From Ariolimax columbianus (Eukaryota > Mollusca > Gastropoda > Stylommatophora > Arionidae), in the NCBI GenBank assembly GCA_036924085.1, contig JAVGWX010000008.1, positions 55,888,814 through 55,952,813 of the forward strand: a DNA stretch of 64,000 bases. The letters run 5' to 3'. Under the pieces are notes generated by a model. It ran no database searches. It saw only the letters and a list, made by a program, of their open reading frames with translations, and was not told the origin of the DNA. The position numbers and the translations under genes are program-made. Numbering within the stretch: the first letter of the stretch is position 1; every line of letters begins with the position of its first letter. Below are positions 36,601 through 48,204 of the stretch, piece after piece.

Positions 36601-37399
36601 CCTGATTTAAGTAACCAGTTATGAACCGAATGCTGCCGTCAGCCCTAGCTTGCTGCTCCTGATTCAAGTAACCAGTTATGAATCGCTAGTTGCCGTCAGC
36701 TCAATCCCTGAGCTGCACCTTCGATCCGTAAGTGAATCTGACCAACGCCTATAGACATATTTGAGCACGATTTGCTTACACGATTGCTACAATTTAAGCT
36801 TCATAATTACTACTCGAACTTATTGGCAAGAGATGAATATTGTCTGCCATTTCTCACTCAAGAAGTCATCAAGCTCTGTCAAGAAGTGTGTTGCAAACCG
36901 ATTTTCTAATCCCTCAATATCAGAAGACGCTCTCATGGCTTTGCATTCACTACAATGTAACCAAACGAACATCCAGGTTAGTATTAAGTAACACAAATAA
37001 TTTGAGATAAAGCTATAGAAACAATAAACCATTTAGAAAAAAAAGAGTTTCTAAAATAAAAGTTAAAAAAAATCGTTTCCCAAAAGATAGCGAGGCGAAA
37101 AATTATACTTGGCTCAATAGAATATAAATAAATGGAATCGTTAGAGAACGTCCGGCGTTCTATGTCTACGTTCACACAGAATCAAAAAGAAAGGTAAAGA
37201 CAATTACAAGTAGTCCCATAGCAGAAACTGATGTCGAGGTTGACGTAAAAGGGAATTTATTGTACTCAGTTACACCGTTACTATGAGGTGGGGTGGCCTG
37301 CTCCCTTTCATGCTGCCTTGCTTACCCTAACAGAAAACCGGGTATTATTTACAACCAAATAAACTGGTAAGTGTAGTGGAGAAGAGATCAGGGACTGGT

Positions 37400-37679
37400 C
37401 AAGCATAACATACTGATCGGACATGTTAGTCAGGGTCAGACAAAACATACTGATCGGACATGTTAGTCAGGGTCAGACAAAACATACTGATCGGACATAT
37501 TAGTCAGGGTCAGACAAAACATACTGATCGGACATGTTAGTCAGTGTCAGACAAAGCGTACTGATCGGACATGTTAGTCAGAGTCAGACAAAACACACTG
37601 ATCGGACATATTAGTCAGGGTCAGACAAAACACACTGATCTGACATGTTAGTCAGGGTCAAGTAAAATATATTGGTCAA
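37400..37679. repeat. 37-bp minisatellite, short allele (7-8 units)
   Basis: Units of 37 bp with ACATACTGATCGGACATG and TTAGTCAGGGTCAGACAA. The mirror array at 42,248-43,010 has about 20 units. Confidence 0.95.
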
Positions 37680-37744
37680 GACCCCCAACTCTACTTTCTG
37701 GCAATTCTACATGGAAACAGGCTTTTCCATGTCAGCCTAGCTAA

Positions 37745-38045
37745 CTAGGTGGGGGTGGGGGAAAGGGAGGGGGAAATCGACGTGATTTCCGTAGTATTGA
37801 GCGACATGCAGATGGTCAAGTATAACACAACCATCTGGAGGACCCCGGTCCATCTTCATCAGCACGATCGGGAAGTGAGGACAGCCACTGTAACCCGGTA
37901 CTTAACGTCTTTTTCCGGGCGCACAAAAGGGTAGACCAGCACTTACAGGTAACAACAACTGGTACGTGTCGGAATTTTGATCGAACCCAACACCTTCGCT
38001 ATGAGAAGCGAGCTCGACACTCCTCTGCCATTCGTACACTAAAAG
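37745..38045 (-). mobile_element. tRNA-derived SINE
   Basis: On the minus strand the head reads TGGCAGAGGAGTGTCGAGCT (A-box-like), then GTGTTGGGTTCGATCAAA (B-box-like), followed by a body ending in a C/G-rich stretch near 37,750. The spacing fits a pol III promoter. Mirror copy 41,895-42,170, where the B box is read on the plus strand. Confidence 0.65.
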
Positions 38046-38167
38046 GAAAGTTAAAAAGCAGGCTATTAGTTTCCCTTCTTTCAGATCTTTGGACGACTGC
38101 TGAGAAAGGTGTCAATAGCCGTTATGTCCGTGGTGTCTCTCATAACAGCAGCAACCCCTCCACCTGG

Positions 38168-38329
38168 TTAGATTTGTGGTAATCATGTGTGTTTGCGTCT
38201 CTTATAGCAATATCAACTCTCTCCAACTTGTTAGATCTGCAGCAATAATGCCTGGTAGTTTCTCATACAGCAAGAGCAACTCTCTCCACCTGGTTAGATC
38301 TGTAGCAATCCTGTCTGGTAGTCTCTCAT

Positions 38330-38330
<1 letters not shown>
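38168..38330. repeat. 63-bp minisatellite, short allele (about 2.5 units)
   Basis: Units with GGTTAGATCTGTAGCAAT, CCTGGTAGTTTCTCATACAG and CAAGAGCAACTCTCTCCA. The other arm has about 6.5 units (41,376-41,790). The array abuts the inner end of the left arm. Confidence 0.88.
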
Positions 38331-38383
<53 letters not shown>

Positions 38384-38388
38384 GTATT
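38329..38388. repeat. (CA)n(TA)n microsatellite at the palindrome break
   Basis: About 12 CA units followed by TA units and TATATG. It marks the exact place where similarity to the other arm stops and copy C intron sequence begins. Confidence 0.95.
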
Positions 38389-38547
38389 AAAGGTTGCAGT
38401 ATATACTTGAACTAACACAAAAGATTATATACTTAACAGTTGAATTGACTAAAATCATTTCATATAATCTTATGTGTAATTCTTTGTAAGTGCCAATAAA
38501 TACGTATAATTCTGAAAATCATTTATACAATAAATTTGTGTTAACAG

Positions 38548-40049
38548 CCTCCTCTGTAAACCGCCCCAGTGCCTGCATAGGTGACAGTGGCGGCCCAAAT
38601 GATGTGTGGAAACAACTTCGAGCTCTTGGCTGGCATCACCTCCTGGGGAGTGTCCAACTGCAGTGGTAATTTACTTCCTCATTCTTCTCGAAGAATCATC
38701 ATCATCATTTGATTGATTTTCAGCCTGACTGTTTCATTCCATGACAATACGTGCAGACTGTGTAATTATTGTGAAACTGTCAAAGGGATCATGCTTTGTG
38801 AATATATATAATCTCCTATCTCAATCATTGTGACACTTGAAGGAGATAAAAATGGAAGGAGAAAACCATTCCAAGTTACAATTATCTCTTTCTGCTTTGA
38901 ACGATTACAGCTAAATCTAAACTTCGTTGGTCTGGTGTTACCTTCCTCGAGCTTCTAACTCTTTTGTGCCAGTGTTTGCCTCCTGGGCCAACTGTCTGCA
39001 TCCCCTCCTTTCAAGATAACATACAAATGACTCACCAGAGTAGCTATAGTACTGAGGCATTAGAATTGGTGATTACCATGGGACATAAGTTATCATTCGA
39101 CAATTTACAATCACAGAAAGTTCGATTTCTATCAATCGTCGCTATCATGACATTTACTTCTTTATTAATTAAACTGGCAAAGATGGCGCCTTAACTGGCT
39201 GCGAGTCTACATTGCTCTACTGTTTTGGATCATTATGGATGCCGCTAGACCACGGATTTGCCTGGAATTCACACTAGTCGACGTCTTACACTTGTGTTCA
39301 CGGAAACGTGGAGTTGTTTTCCGTCTGGACTTGTTATTTCGTTCTTTTTGTGTGATTTCTTCCTTCCGTTTATCCTGGTCTGGACGCCGGCTGAATGGCG
39401 CTACGCTTAAACTAGTTATACCTGTGTCGTAGCTCACGGGTTAGTTCTGCCGGTTCACCTTCACGAATATGGCGTGTGGGAATTTTAGATGCTACTATGA
39501 TGAACTGAATACAGCTGGGGAGAGATGCCAGACTCACTCACACGCTGAGTGTTGTCCATACGACCTCTTGTGGTTATCGAAAAGGCACGACAAACTGCGT
39601 TAGATGCCTTCCCACCTTTCTACCCTGCTGGTTACATGTTTACGGAAAGGCTTCGGTTGTAACCCTCAGGCAAAATCTTCATCCTATGCTATCTCCAGTC
39701 GTCTCGATGAATGTCTTGCCACTGGCAAAGGGTAGCTTAGGCTCTGTGAGTGAGGTTGACAAAAGGCGCAGTTTCTTCCTCACTTTAATCCACATCTCCG
39801 CGCAAGTCACCCATTTCAGCGGACACAGCAAGAGATACGACTGTCCACACGGCTGAACAAAGACAGTGGTCTTCATCACTTGTGATGGACAAACTATCAA
39901 TTAAACCGCTATCTCATTATATTTGCTAACGACATGTTACACCCTAATTTGGTTGTAATTTATCAAATCGCTACACTATTTCAATAGGCAACTATCCAAG
40001 TGTGTACACTCGAGTGTCCAAATACCTGGACTGGATCGCAAGCAAATAA
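38548..40049 (+). pseudogene. Chymotrypsin-like serine protease, copy C (3' fragment, exons 5-6)
   Basis: Exon 5 (38548-38665) and exon 6 (39988-40049) with proper AG acceptors, a GT donor and the phase-1 junction; the intron is 1.3 kb. Exon 5 is 118 bp instead of 117: an extra A after GDSGGP (about 38,600) shifts the frame, so the rest of the domain is lost. Exon 6 still reads NYPSVYTRVSKYLDWIASK and stop, and differs from copies A and B at several bases. About 100 bp upstream of exon 5 also matches intron 4. Exons 1-4 are absent: the left border is the CA/TA microsatellite where the palindrome arm ends. It is more diverged from A and B than they are from each other, so it is probably an older tandem paralogue truncated when the palindrome formed. 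Confidence 0.88.
38666..39987. other. Intron of copy C, unidentified block at 39.2-39.9 kb
   Basis: No similarity to the corresponding introns of copies A and B was noticed beyond the splice borders. On the minus strand 39,207-39,437 and 39,679-39,900 are open and rich in Lys/Arg, respectively Cys/Lys. They may be parts of a mobile element, but I recognise no domain. Confidence 0.4.
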
Positions 40050-40121
40050 GAACACAAGTGATTTCTGGCATGACGGACTTCTTAAGTCAATTTAATGGTG
40101 TGATGGTACATTTCACATGAA

Positions 40122-40127
40122 AATAAA
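40122..40127 (+). promoter_or_regulatory. Poly(A) signal AATAAA of copy C
   Basis: AATAAA lies 73 bp after the stop codon, at the place equivalent to the AATAAA of copy B. Confidence 0.65.
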
Positions 40128-41349
40128 AGGTTATACAAACTGAATCATTTGTTTATTTTTTTTTAAATTTGTGTCTGTAAAATATGTTTTAACCTCTAGA
40201 CAATATATTTATAATATCTGACTATTTGTAAAATGAGCATTAAGCACCTAAAAAAGAACCAATAGACTAAGACAGGAATATGTAATACAGAGAAAGAGGT
40301 TCCACAAGCTGATAGGGAGAAAAAAGAGCATTAATTGTAAAATATTGCAGTTAACGGAAAACCTCAAACTAGTAAAATGAGATTCTAGATAGAGAGAATG
40401 GCTAAAATACTGAGCCACATGATGTACGGATTAAATATCTGAACTAATTATACAATCTTTTAGAAAATTCAGAAATTGCACAACTAAAAAAAATATGTAC
40501 AAGAGATACGTAACTACCAAGAAGCGATAGTCTGGGAAAAGAACAACACGAACGGGAGCAAATAACAATTAATAACAACAAAAGTTAATACAGATTGTAG
40601 ATGATCTGAGCACGTGTCTGGACTAGATAAATATAACAAGGGTTATCTCTCTTTCCCGAAGAGAAGGTTTTTATTTTTAGAAATTTCAGAAATTGTTCAT
40701 TGAATCATAAACAACAGTTTGTCAAAGGAGAACCAGATATCAGCAATATGAGGCTACATTCAGAAAATTGTCAACAACATTATGGCATTCTTTTACCCTC
40801 CTTTCCCCCATACCCGTCTCTGTCCGGTTTCATTTAATTATACGAAACACGAGTTACCTCGTATCAAAGATGTTGAGTTTGCCTTCCCGCCTAGATACCT
40901 ATTCTCTTAGCAAGACTGCACTAGTACAGCCTATTTCCAGGGCCAGAATTTAGAGGCGGAATATGGTATTGGCCTCCGCTGATTCAACGATCCTGGTGTA
41001 ATCAGACAGCAATGAGTCTCTGTCTGCTGTAAGCCCGTTCACGTTGATGCATCTTTTGTTCGGAACAAAATTCAAATAACGTTTACTTGAGTTTTCTGTA
41101 CACTTGTGAATTGGACTTCAACTTTCAAATTCAACACCACTTTCCCCAACCCCCACCCCCTCTCCATGTTCACTGTTGCCCACGTCTTACTTGTCCGTAT
41201 CCTTCCACCACCCCCTTCCCGCCTTCCTCCACCTGGACGTCATTCGTGGAAAGCTCCTAACTGTCGTGCTGTGGATCACAGAGTCTAGACAAACGGGAAG
41301 CGGGTTGCAAACTGTATAAAAATGGACTTCCAATATGGAAGTCACTAAC
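40128..41349. other. Palindrome spacer downstream of copy C
   Basis: AT-rich sequence. At 40,255-40,330 the plus strand reads LRQEYVIQRKRFHKLIGRKK, resembling the basic linker between endonuclease and RT of LINEs (weak). A short interspersed repeat occupies 40,795-41,060. No gene is supported. Confidence 0.45.
40795..41060 (-). mobile_element. Short interspersed repeat without tail
   Basis: GTTGAGTTTGCCTTCCCGCC, CTTAGCAAGACTGCACTAG, CAGCCTATTTCCAGGG and GCAATGAGTCTCTGTCTGC follow the order seen in the related copy at 9,780-9,960. The CTT-tail half is missing. Confidence 0.45.
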
Positions 41350-41375
41350 TAGAGGTGGAGCACCGAATATGTGAT

Positions 41376-41790
41376 GGTCACAGACCTAACCATGTGGAGG
41401 GAGTTGCTGCTGTTATAAGACACACTAGCACAGTTGGTGATCACAGATCTAACCAGGTGCAGAGAGTTGCTCTTGCTGTATGAGACACTACCAGCCATGA
41501 TTGCTACACATCTAACCAGGTGGAGAGAGTTGCTCTTGCAGTATGAGAAACTACCAGGCAGGATTGCTACAGATCTAACCAGGTGGAGAGAGCTGCTCTT
41601 GCTGTATGAGAAACTACCAGGCATGATTGCTATAGATCTAACCAGTTGGAGAGAGTTGCTCTTGCTGTATGAGAAACTACCAGGCATGATTGCTACAGAT
41701 CTAACCAGTTGGAGAGAGTTGATATTGCTATAAGAGACGCAAACACACATGATTACCACAGGTCTAACCAGGTGGAGGGGTTGCTGCTGT
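41376..41790. repeat. 63-bp minisatellite, long allele (about 6.5 units)
   Basis: Reverse complement of the array at 38,168-38,330 and the innermost part of the right arm. Because 63 is divisible by three, both strands are open here with 21-residue peptide repeats; these are not called as genes. Confidence 0.9.
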
Positions 41791-41894
41791 TATGAGAGAC
41801 ACCACGGACATAACGGCTATTGACCCCTTTCTCAGTAATCGTCCAAAGATCTGACAGAAGGGAACAAATAGATTGCTTTTAAACATTCCTTTTA

Positions 41895-42170
41895 GTGTAC
41901 GAATGGCAGAGGAGTGTCGAGCTCGCTTCTCAAAGCGAAGGTGTTGGGTTCGATCAAAATTCCGACACGTACCAGTTGTTGTTACCTGTAAGTGCTGGTC
42001 TACCCTTTTGTGCGTCCGGAAAAAGACGTTAAGTGCCTGTCCTCACATCCCGATCGTGCAGATGAAGATGGACCGGGGTCCTCCAGGCGGTTGTGCTATA
42101 CTTGACCATCTGCATGTCGCTCAATACTACGGGAATCATGTCGATTTCCCCCCTCCCCAAACCCCACCCC
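41895..42170 (+). mobile_element. tRNA-derived SINE
   Basis: Mirror of 37,745-38,045. The head is ATGGCAGAGGAGTGTCGAGC with a B-box-like GGGTTCGATCAAAATTCC about 35 bp later, then a body of about 200 bp ending in a CCCC-rich stretch. Confidence 0.65.
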
Positions 42171-42247
42171 CACCTAGTTAGCCAGGCTGCCATGGAAACA
42201 GCCTGTTTCCATGTAGAATTGCCAGAAAGTCGAGTTGGGGGTCTTGA

Positions 42248-43010
42248 CCAATATATTTTACTTGACCCTGATTAACATGTCCGATCAGTATATTTTGTCT
42301 GACTCTGACTAATATGTCCGATCAGTATGTTTTGTCTGACCTTGACTAACTTTCCGATCAGTATGTTTTGTCTGACCTTGACTAATATGTCCGATCAGTA
42401 TGTTTTGTCTGACCCTGACTAACATGTCCGATCAGTATGTTTTGTCTGACCCTGACTAACATGTCCGTTCAGTATGTTTTGTCTGACCCTGACTAACATG
42501 TCCGATCAGTATGTTTTGTCTGACCCTGACTAACATGTCCGATCAGTATGTTTTGTCTGACCCTGACTAACATGTCCGATCAGTATGTTTTGTCTGACCC
42601 TGACTAACATGTCCGTTCAGTATGTTTTGTCTGACCCTGACTAACATGTCCGATCAGTATGTTTTGTCTGACCCTGACTAACATGTCCGATCAGTATGTT
42701 TTGTCTGACCCTGACTAACATGTCCGATCAGTATGTTTTGTCTGACCCTGACTAACATGTCCGATCAGTATGTTTTGTCTGACCCTGACTAACATGTCCG
42801 TTCAGTATGTTTTGTCTGACCCTGACTAACATGTCCGATCAGTATGTTTTGTCTGACCCTGACTAACATGTCCGATCAGTATGTTTTGTCTGACCCTGAC
42901 TAACATGTCCGATCAGTATGTTTTGTCTGACCCTGACTAACATGTCCGATCAGTATGTTTTGTCTGACCCTGACTAACATGTCCGTTCAGTATGTTATAC
43001 TTGACCAGTC
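42248..43010. repeat. 37-bp minisatellite, long allele (about 20 units)
   Basis: Highly homogeneous units with GTCCGATCAGTATGTTTTG and TCTGACCCTGACTAACAT. A variant with GTTCAG in place of GATCAG recurs every four to five units, indicating a higher-order unit that was itself amplified. The opposite arm has only 7-8 units. Confidence 0.95.
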
Positions 43011-43879
43011 CCTGATCTCTTCTCCACTACACTTACCAGTTTATTTGGTTGTAAATAATACCCGGTTTTTTGTTAGGGTAAGCAAAGCAGCAAGAAAGGG
43101 AGCAGGCCACCCCACCTCATAGTAACGGTGTAACTGAGTACAATAAATTCCCTTTTACGTCAACCTCGACATCAGTTTCTGCTTTGGGACTACTTGTAAT
43201 TGTCTTTACCTTTCTTTTTGATTCTGTGTGAACGTAGACATAGAACGCCGGATGTTCTCTAACGATTCCATTTATTTATATTCTATTGAGCCAAGTATAA
43301 TTTTTCGCCTCGCTTTCTTTTGGGAAACGATTTTTTTTTAAATTTTATTTTGAAACTCTTTTATTTCTAAATGGTTTATTGTTTCTATAGCTTTATCTCA
43401 AATTATTTGTGTTACTTAATACTAACCTGGCTGTTCGTTTGGGTACATTGTAGTGAATGCAAAGCCATGAGAGCGTCTTCTGATATTGAGGGATTAGAAA
43501 ATCAGTTTGCAACACACTTCCTGGCGGAGCTTGATGACTTCTTGAATGAGAAAGGGCAGACAATATTCATATCTAACCAATAAGTTCGAGTAGTAATTCT
43601 GAAGCATGAATTGTCGCAATCGTGTAAGCAGTGCTGCTGAAATATGTCTATAGGCGTTGGTCAGACTCACTTACGGGTCAAAGGTGCAGCTCAGTGATTG
43701 AGCTGACGGCAATTAGCGATTCATAACTGGTTACTTAAATCAGAAGCAACAAACTAGAGCTGACGGAACTAGCGATTCATAACTGGTTACTGAAATCAGG
43801 ATCAGCAAGCTAGGGCTGACGGCAGCATTCGGTTCATAACTGGTTACTTAAATCAGGATCAGCAAACCAGAAGCTGACG

Positions 43880-44110
43880 GAAGACCATATTCGACCTCCA
43901 CAGAGGCTACACTACTGTAGTCTGACTAAGAGAATAGGGATCGCAGTGGGAAGGCAAACCCGGTGCCCAATAAAGCCAGTTGAAATCGGATGTGTCGAGC
44001 CTAAATGCGTAGATATCGTAGAGTCTGTGTAAATTACGACACACCGTCTCAACGTCCTTTTTTGAACGTACGTAGAAGAAGAATAAGAATATCTTGCAGT
44101 TCACTTGCAT
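43880..44110 (+). mobile_element. Short interspersed repeat, mirror copy
   Basis: Reverse complement of 36,395-36,600, ending in CGTACGTAGAAGAAGAATAA. Confidence 0.5.
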
Positions 44111-44239
44111 CAACGAAACGTCAGAAGAAAAACTGATTGCCCAATTGGCCTCCGTAGCTTAAGATATAGATCGTCAGATGAACTAGGAACCAGCTATAGT
44201 ACAACTGCAGCTGAGGAACGGTTCATGAAGTAATCAAAT

Positions 44240-44480
44240 AATAAGGTAATATCGAATCAATATGCTGCAGCGACCCAAAGCTGACTGTTAGCGTCACAGA
44301 CAGCGATCCAGTGCCGCAAAGACTTTTCTACACCTACAAGTGGTTATCCTGAATAACAGTCTGCAACAGAGCAGACTGGCAAAGGAAAAGAGATTGAAGA
44401 GGGAAGGTTAGCCAGGTACACAAAAATGCCTGCTGAAGTCGGTTGTGTCGTACCGAAATGTGCAAATATCGCAGTCGAGC
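44240..44480 (+). mobile_element. Short interspersed repeat, truncated mirror copy
   Basis: Counterpart of 35,925-36,240. The tail half is missing because the deletion joint (44,483-44,500) falls inside the element. Confidence 0.5.
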
Positions 44481-44714
44481 TGAAAATCATCGTACTCGGG
44501 ACAGGACATACGCGCCAGATCGAATCCTCGGTATGTCTGCAGCACGAGATGACTGATCGTGCCGGTCTTGTGCTGGTTATCCAGACATCTTTGGAACCCC
44601 GTGTGGTGTTCCTTCTTGCCACCTCTCGTGTCACTCTCAATTCAACCAGTCGCGCCAAGGACGTAGAATCTGAATCAACTTCTGAATCTTTCTTCCGGTC
44701 GATTTCCCTAATTG

Positions 44715-45069
44715 TCTTCTTCTTTTTCTTCTTCTTCGTAGGCTGTCCGACGTTAACTTGAATTTGTTCGAAGAAAAGCAGCTGTCATCCTGAGGCTGTC
44801 GACACTGCCATAGAGCTTGTCTAGTGTTGGCACTGGTGATGGCCATATGCGCTTTATCTGGTCCTCGTATGTCGGACAATTTTGCAGCCGAAATTCAGCG
44901 GTAATTTTCCATGTACCACAGGTGTATCAGTCATTGCTACCTATCTTCAGTTTATTGCATAGATGGTACCTCAGTCTGTTGTGGCCTGTGCGGAGTTTGA
45001 AGATCACGAGCTATTCTCTTCTATTCAACTGGTAGTAGGGATAATTTTGTGTGTAGCCAGTATGTTATG
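44715..45069 (-). mobile_element. I-type LINE, short 5'-truncated copy shared by both arms
   Basis: A minus-strand 355-bp tail of the I-type family: region after the RNase H Asp, the H/C motif in decayed form, and an (AAG)n tail (44,715-44,735). It is flanked by the 12-bp repeat TTTCCCTAATTG at 44,703-44,714 and 45,070-45,081, so it is a bona fide insertion with its target duplication. It shares private variants with the 3' part of the element at 31,190-32,100. Confidence 0.88.
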
Positions 45070-45081
45070 TTTCCCTAATTG

Positions 45082-45350
45082 GAGATCATAACCTCTTGGC
45101 CACCCATAAATACTCCTCGTGTCAGTGAGATTTGTTTCGATTCCCCCTACCGATACGCCCAGTCTACATAGCTGTAAATGAGTTCTCCATTTACATTTTG
45201 AGAAACCAAACTGTAAAGATTGGAACTGGATAGACCACAACATGAGAAAAATCTGAGACCTGGTCAATCACTTTGTTCATACTTTATCCACGTTAGCAGA
45301 GTCAGCTGTAAGGCAATCATTTATCGTTAATTATACATAACATACATTCA
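45082..45350. other. Flank of the shared LINE, present only in the right arm
   Basis: About 270 bp of unique sequence between the LINE and the palindrome match resuming near 45,350. The left arm has LINE sequence here instead. No gene seen. Confidence 0.6.
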
Positions 45351-45479
45351 AAACACGTGTATAAAGTAGTATATGAGCAGATAGGAAATAGAACATGTTC
45401 GGAAAACGAATGTGTCCCTTCCAAATGCATTTCGGTGACCAAAATAGTAAATGACATATTATCTGTCATTTTAAAATAT

Positions 45480-45870
45480 GCGCGAAAGCTTAATACACAA
45501 GAATAAATATAAATTCACCAAAAATAAAAATAATCTTAACTTTAAATATTTGTGTTCTTTCGAAAGTGAAAGATGAATGTATAGCATGATGGTGATTCCT
45601 TTTTCTTCTAGCTTTTTGTCCTGCTTGTGCCCTTCAGTGCCTTGATCAGGTCCCCCTTTGTGATTTGTACATGAGATGTTACAGCCTGTTATTTCTGTTG
45701 TCCATCTTTTGTGTGCGCGACTCTTGGCTCTGTATCTATTTGATCTGTATAAATTTGCTTTCTGAAAGATACTGTCTGATGTTTGAAATGTTACGTGGTC
45801 CAACCATTTAGTTTGCTGTCTCTTGATGAAGCCTAACACTAGTGCTGTGTCTACCTGTTTCCTATATCTT
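45480..45870 (-). mobile_element. RTE-like LINE C-terminal relic, mirror copy
   Basis: Minus-strand counterpart of 30,640-31,060 with FIKRQQTKWLDHVTFQTSDS and RAKSRAHKRWTTEITGCN. Confidence 0.5.
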
Positions 45871-45904
45871 CGCTTCTGTTTCTATCCATTCTTGTTACAC
45901 CAAT

Positions 45905-46310
45905 CATTCATCGCAGGTATTTCTTAACTTAACTTCTTTATACTGGATCAGAAGACTCTGCATTGTCTGTATACAGCCAGTTTCGTTTACACTACCTTCC
46001 TCTAAAAGCAATGCACATCCAATCTATTCTGAAATGCATTACTTGTCCCTGCCTCTACTAATTTCTGTGGCAATGCACTCCACGCATTCATCACTCTCTG
46101 ACTAAAAAGATATTTCCTGATATCCAAACTGGACCTTTCTTTAGTTAATTTGTTGCTATGCCCTCTTGTTCTTATAGGTGGTTGTATTTTGAAAAAAACT
46201 TGTCATAATCTAATTTATCCGTTCCTGTGATTATCTTATAAACCTGTATTACGTCACCTCCAATTGTTCTCTTTTCTGGACACTTTAGGCCGGTTTTTTG
46301 GTGTCTTTTC
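45905..46310 (-). mobile_element. CR1-like LINE 3' end, mirror copy
   Basis: Minus-strand counterpart of 30,215-30,612, with the same C-terminal RT words and AAGTTAAGTTAAG-type tail at 45,920-45,940. Confidence 0.7.
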
Positions 46311-48204
46311 TCATATTTCATCTCTGTTGTTACGATGTTTCTTTTATCTTAGTTTGATAATGCCCAATTATGCTCTGTTATTACCATATGGATAAGAATA
46401 ACGTATTGTATAGCGTTCCTTTATTAAATCAATTGTTCCTTGTTTATATTGTAATATATGGGACTTTTGCCCAAAATAAATGAGTAATGTGTCTTAGTTG
46501 GATATTCAGCAAAAGCAATTTCTATGTAAGAGACCTTTTCCCTTTTAAATGCAATTTGGATGCTTTTTCGTAAAATAGGATTTGCTGGTTGTGTGGATGC
46601 GACAGGAAACCCGTTCTTTTCTGTTTTGTATTTTTAATGTTTGGACGTGATAATATTTGGCCAAATGAAGGGCTGTATAGCCCAAAACATCTTCAGGAAT
46701 AAAATCCCATAGCTTGAAAAATTCCCAAAACATAAACACATCTCGTCAGTTTCCAACTTCTCGGAAAATGTTTGGACAGTGATTTCAAAGAATCTACTCA
46801 TGCTCGCGATTATTTGAAAACCAAAAAAAAACAGGATAATCTTTCCAAAATGATTGATGTATTAAAATTATAGGCAGCATGTGCCCTACATGTATGAGAT
46901 CATGACCAATCAACTTGCTCAAGTAATTAAGCGCATTTTAGAAGTAATAGAATACAACAAAAATCCCTATCCATTGTTACGTAGTTGTTTTGAAAATGCT
47001 GAGGTTTTCAAGAGCACTTCTAAAACCATACAAAACTATATGTTTTTCATCTGCGAAGTTGATCAAATCATATTTAACTATGGTGAGGACAGACTAACAC
47101 CATTCGGAATGTTATTTCTTGAAGAGGGCATGAGGAAAGAAAAGATGATTGCGAAGTTCGCAAGTGACTAGCACTGAAAGATGGAGTTCTCTAGAAATGA
47201 GTACAGGATGAGTAACATACTTTGCTGTACAAGATTTCTCCGTACCCTTGGTTTGTGTTCAAATTCAATCAGAAACGAACTTGAAAACCAATTTTATTTT
47301 GCACTTGGCATTGTTCATTATTTCTCAACATAGTTTTCGCCAAATTGATAGGCTTTATCTTTATCGCTTTATGTTGTATTGTCTTATCTATTTGTGCCAT
47401 GAGGTGCCGTGGGGAGCCGTAGTTTTCTGTCCAGTGTCTGACACGTCGCAGAAGTAGTCATCCCTTGACGATTTAGAATATCTGCAACATTTCCTATCCA
47501 TCTACTTCTCGGTCTACACCGGTTGAGTAAACACGATCGCCGTGCGTTTTATATCTATTTTTTCAACCGGACTAATAGTTGCTTCCACGTAGTCCGCCGA
47601 GTCCAGTCTTCACGTAGTCAGGTAAGACAAGTCCTAACTAACTGAGGATCGGCAGGAACAATGATCTGTACCCTCACATGATTTATTCCGCCAATCGACG
47701 CGGTATCCTGGTTGAGAATCGTACGCATACCAAGCCACATAAGAAGCTTTTTGCAGAGATATTACATAAAGGGTTTTTATAGAAGGCCACAGCTAATCTA
47801 GCGTACACAGAAGACCATAATGTGGCAGATAATCAGAATGGAGGGCATTGAAAACCTTATTCCATCTGATAAGATCGTGTATAAAAGCGGAAGAGATACA
47901 GAGAAGAAAGATTTATGTTTCGCTCGCCGTGTTTCCGAAGTTGGTGCCCATTTCATTCGACGGACTCACTCATTTTTATATGTTCAATTCGTATAGGAGT
48001 ACGACCGTGCTGCAGCTAACCCCCATGAAATGCTGATCCCCAAATGGAAGTCTAATTTGTGAACGGTTCCACAAATCCCATGAAATGCTGAGCCCTGGAA
48101 GAAGGATTTGAAATGGCACAGCAAGCTGGTTTGACATACAATGAATATCTAAATTGCTGAAATCTGAGACCAATTCGGTGTGAATTTATCCTTAAATCAA
48201 TAAA
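46311..48204. other. Downstream region of copy B, no supported gene
   Basis: Mirror of 26,820-30,215 without the LINE of that arm. The uninterrupted LINE target site lies at 46,646-46,662. A 96-codon plus-strand frame at 46,881-47,171 has no recognisable domain and is frameshifted in the other arm. Confidence 0.5.

Larger units (their letters stand above)
12018..38330 (+). repeat. Left arm of a large imperfect palindrome
   Basis: From about 12,018 rightwards the sequence is the reverse complement of the interval ending near 63,227 leftwards. The match runs through promoter, all six protease exons, introns, intronic LINE relics and downstream tandem repeats. Examples of matching pairs: 12,199 with 63,045; 14,313 with 60,881; 19,201 with 58,074; 24,118 with 51,215; 26,163 with 48,956; 31,070 with 45,475; 37,400 with 43,010; 38,168 with 41,790. 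Alignment is interrupted by arm-specific LINE insertions, one deletion of about 3.7 kb and tandem-repeat length changes. The inner end falls at a CA/TA microsatellite. Confidence 0.9.

Noticed and set aside
39207..39900. Basic minus-strand frames inside the copy C intron as a gene
   Set aside because: No domain, splice structure or second copy seen; left as unidentified sequence.
41349..41759. 136-codon minus-strand frame with 21-residue repeats
   Set aside because: Product of the 63-bp minisatellite; the other arm has a different unit number and no matching frame length.
43371..43583. 70-codon frame with CSECKAMRASS, also present at 36,820-37,032
   Set aside because: About seven amino-acid changes in 70 residues between recent duplicates suggests no constraint; no family recognised.
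46881..47171. 96-codon frame downstream of copy B
   Set aside because: No recognisable domain, and the mirror sequence is frameshifted in its first half; similarity of the rest follows from recent duplication.
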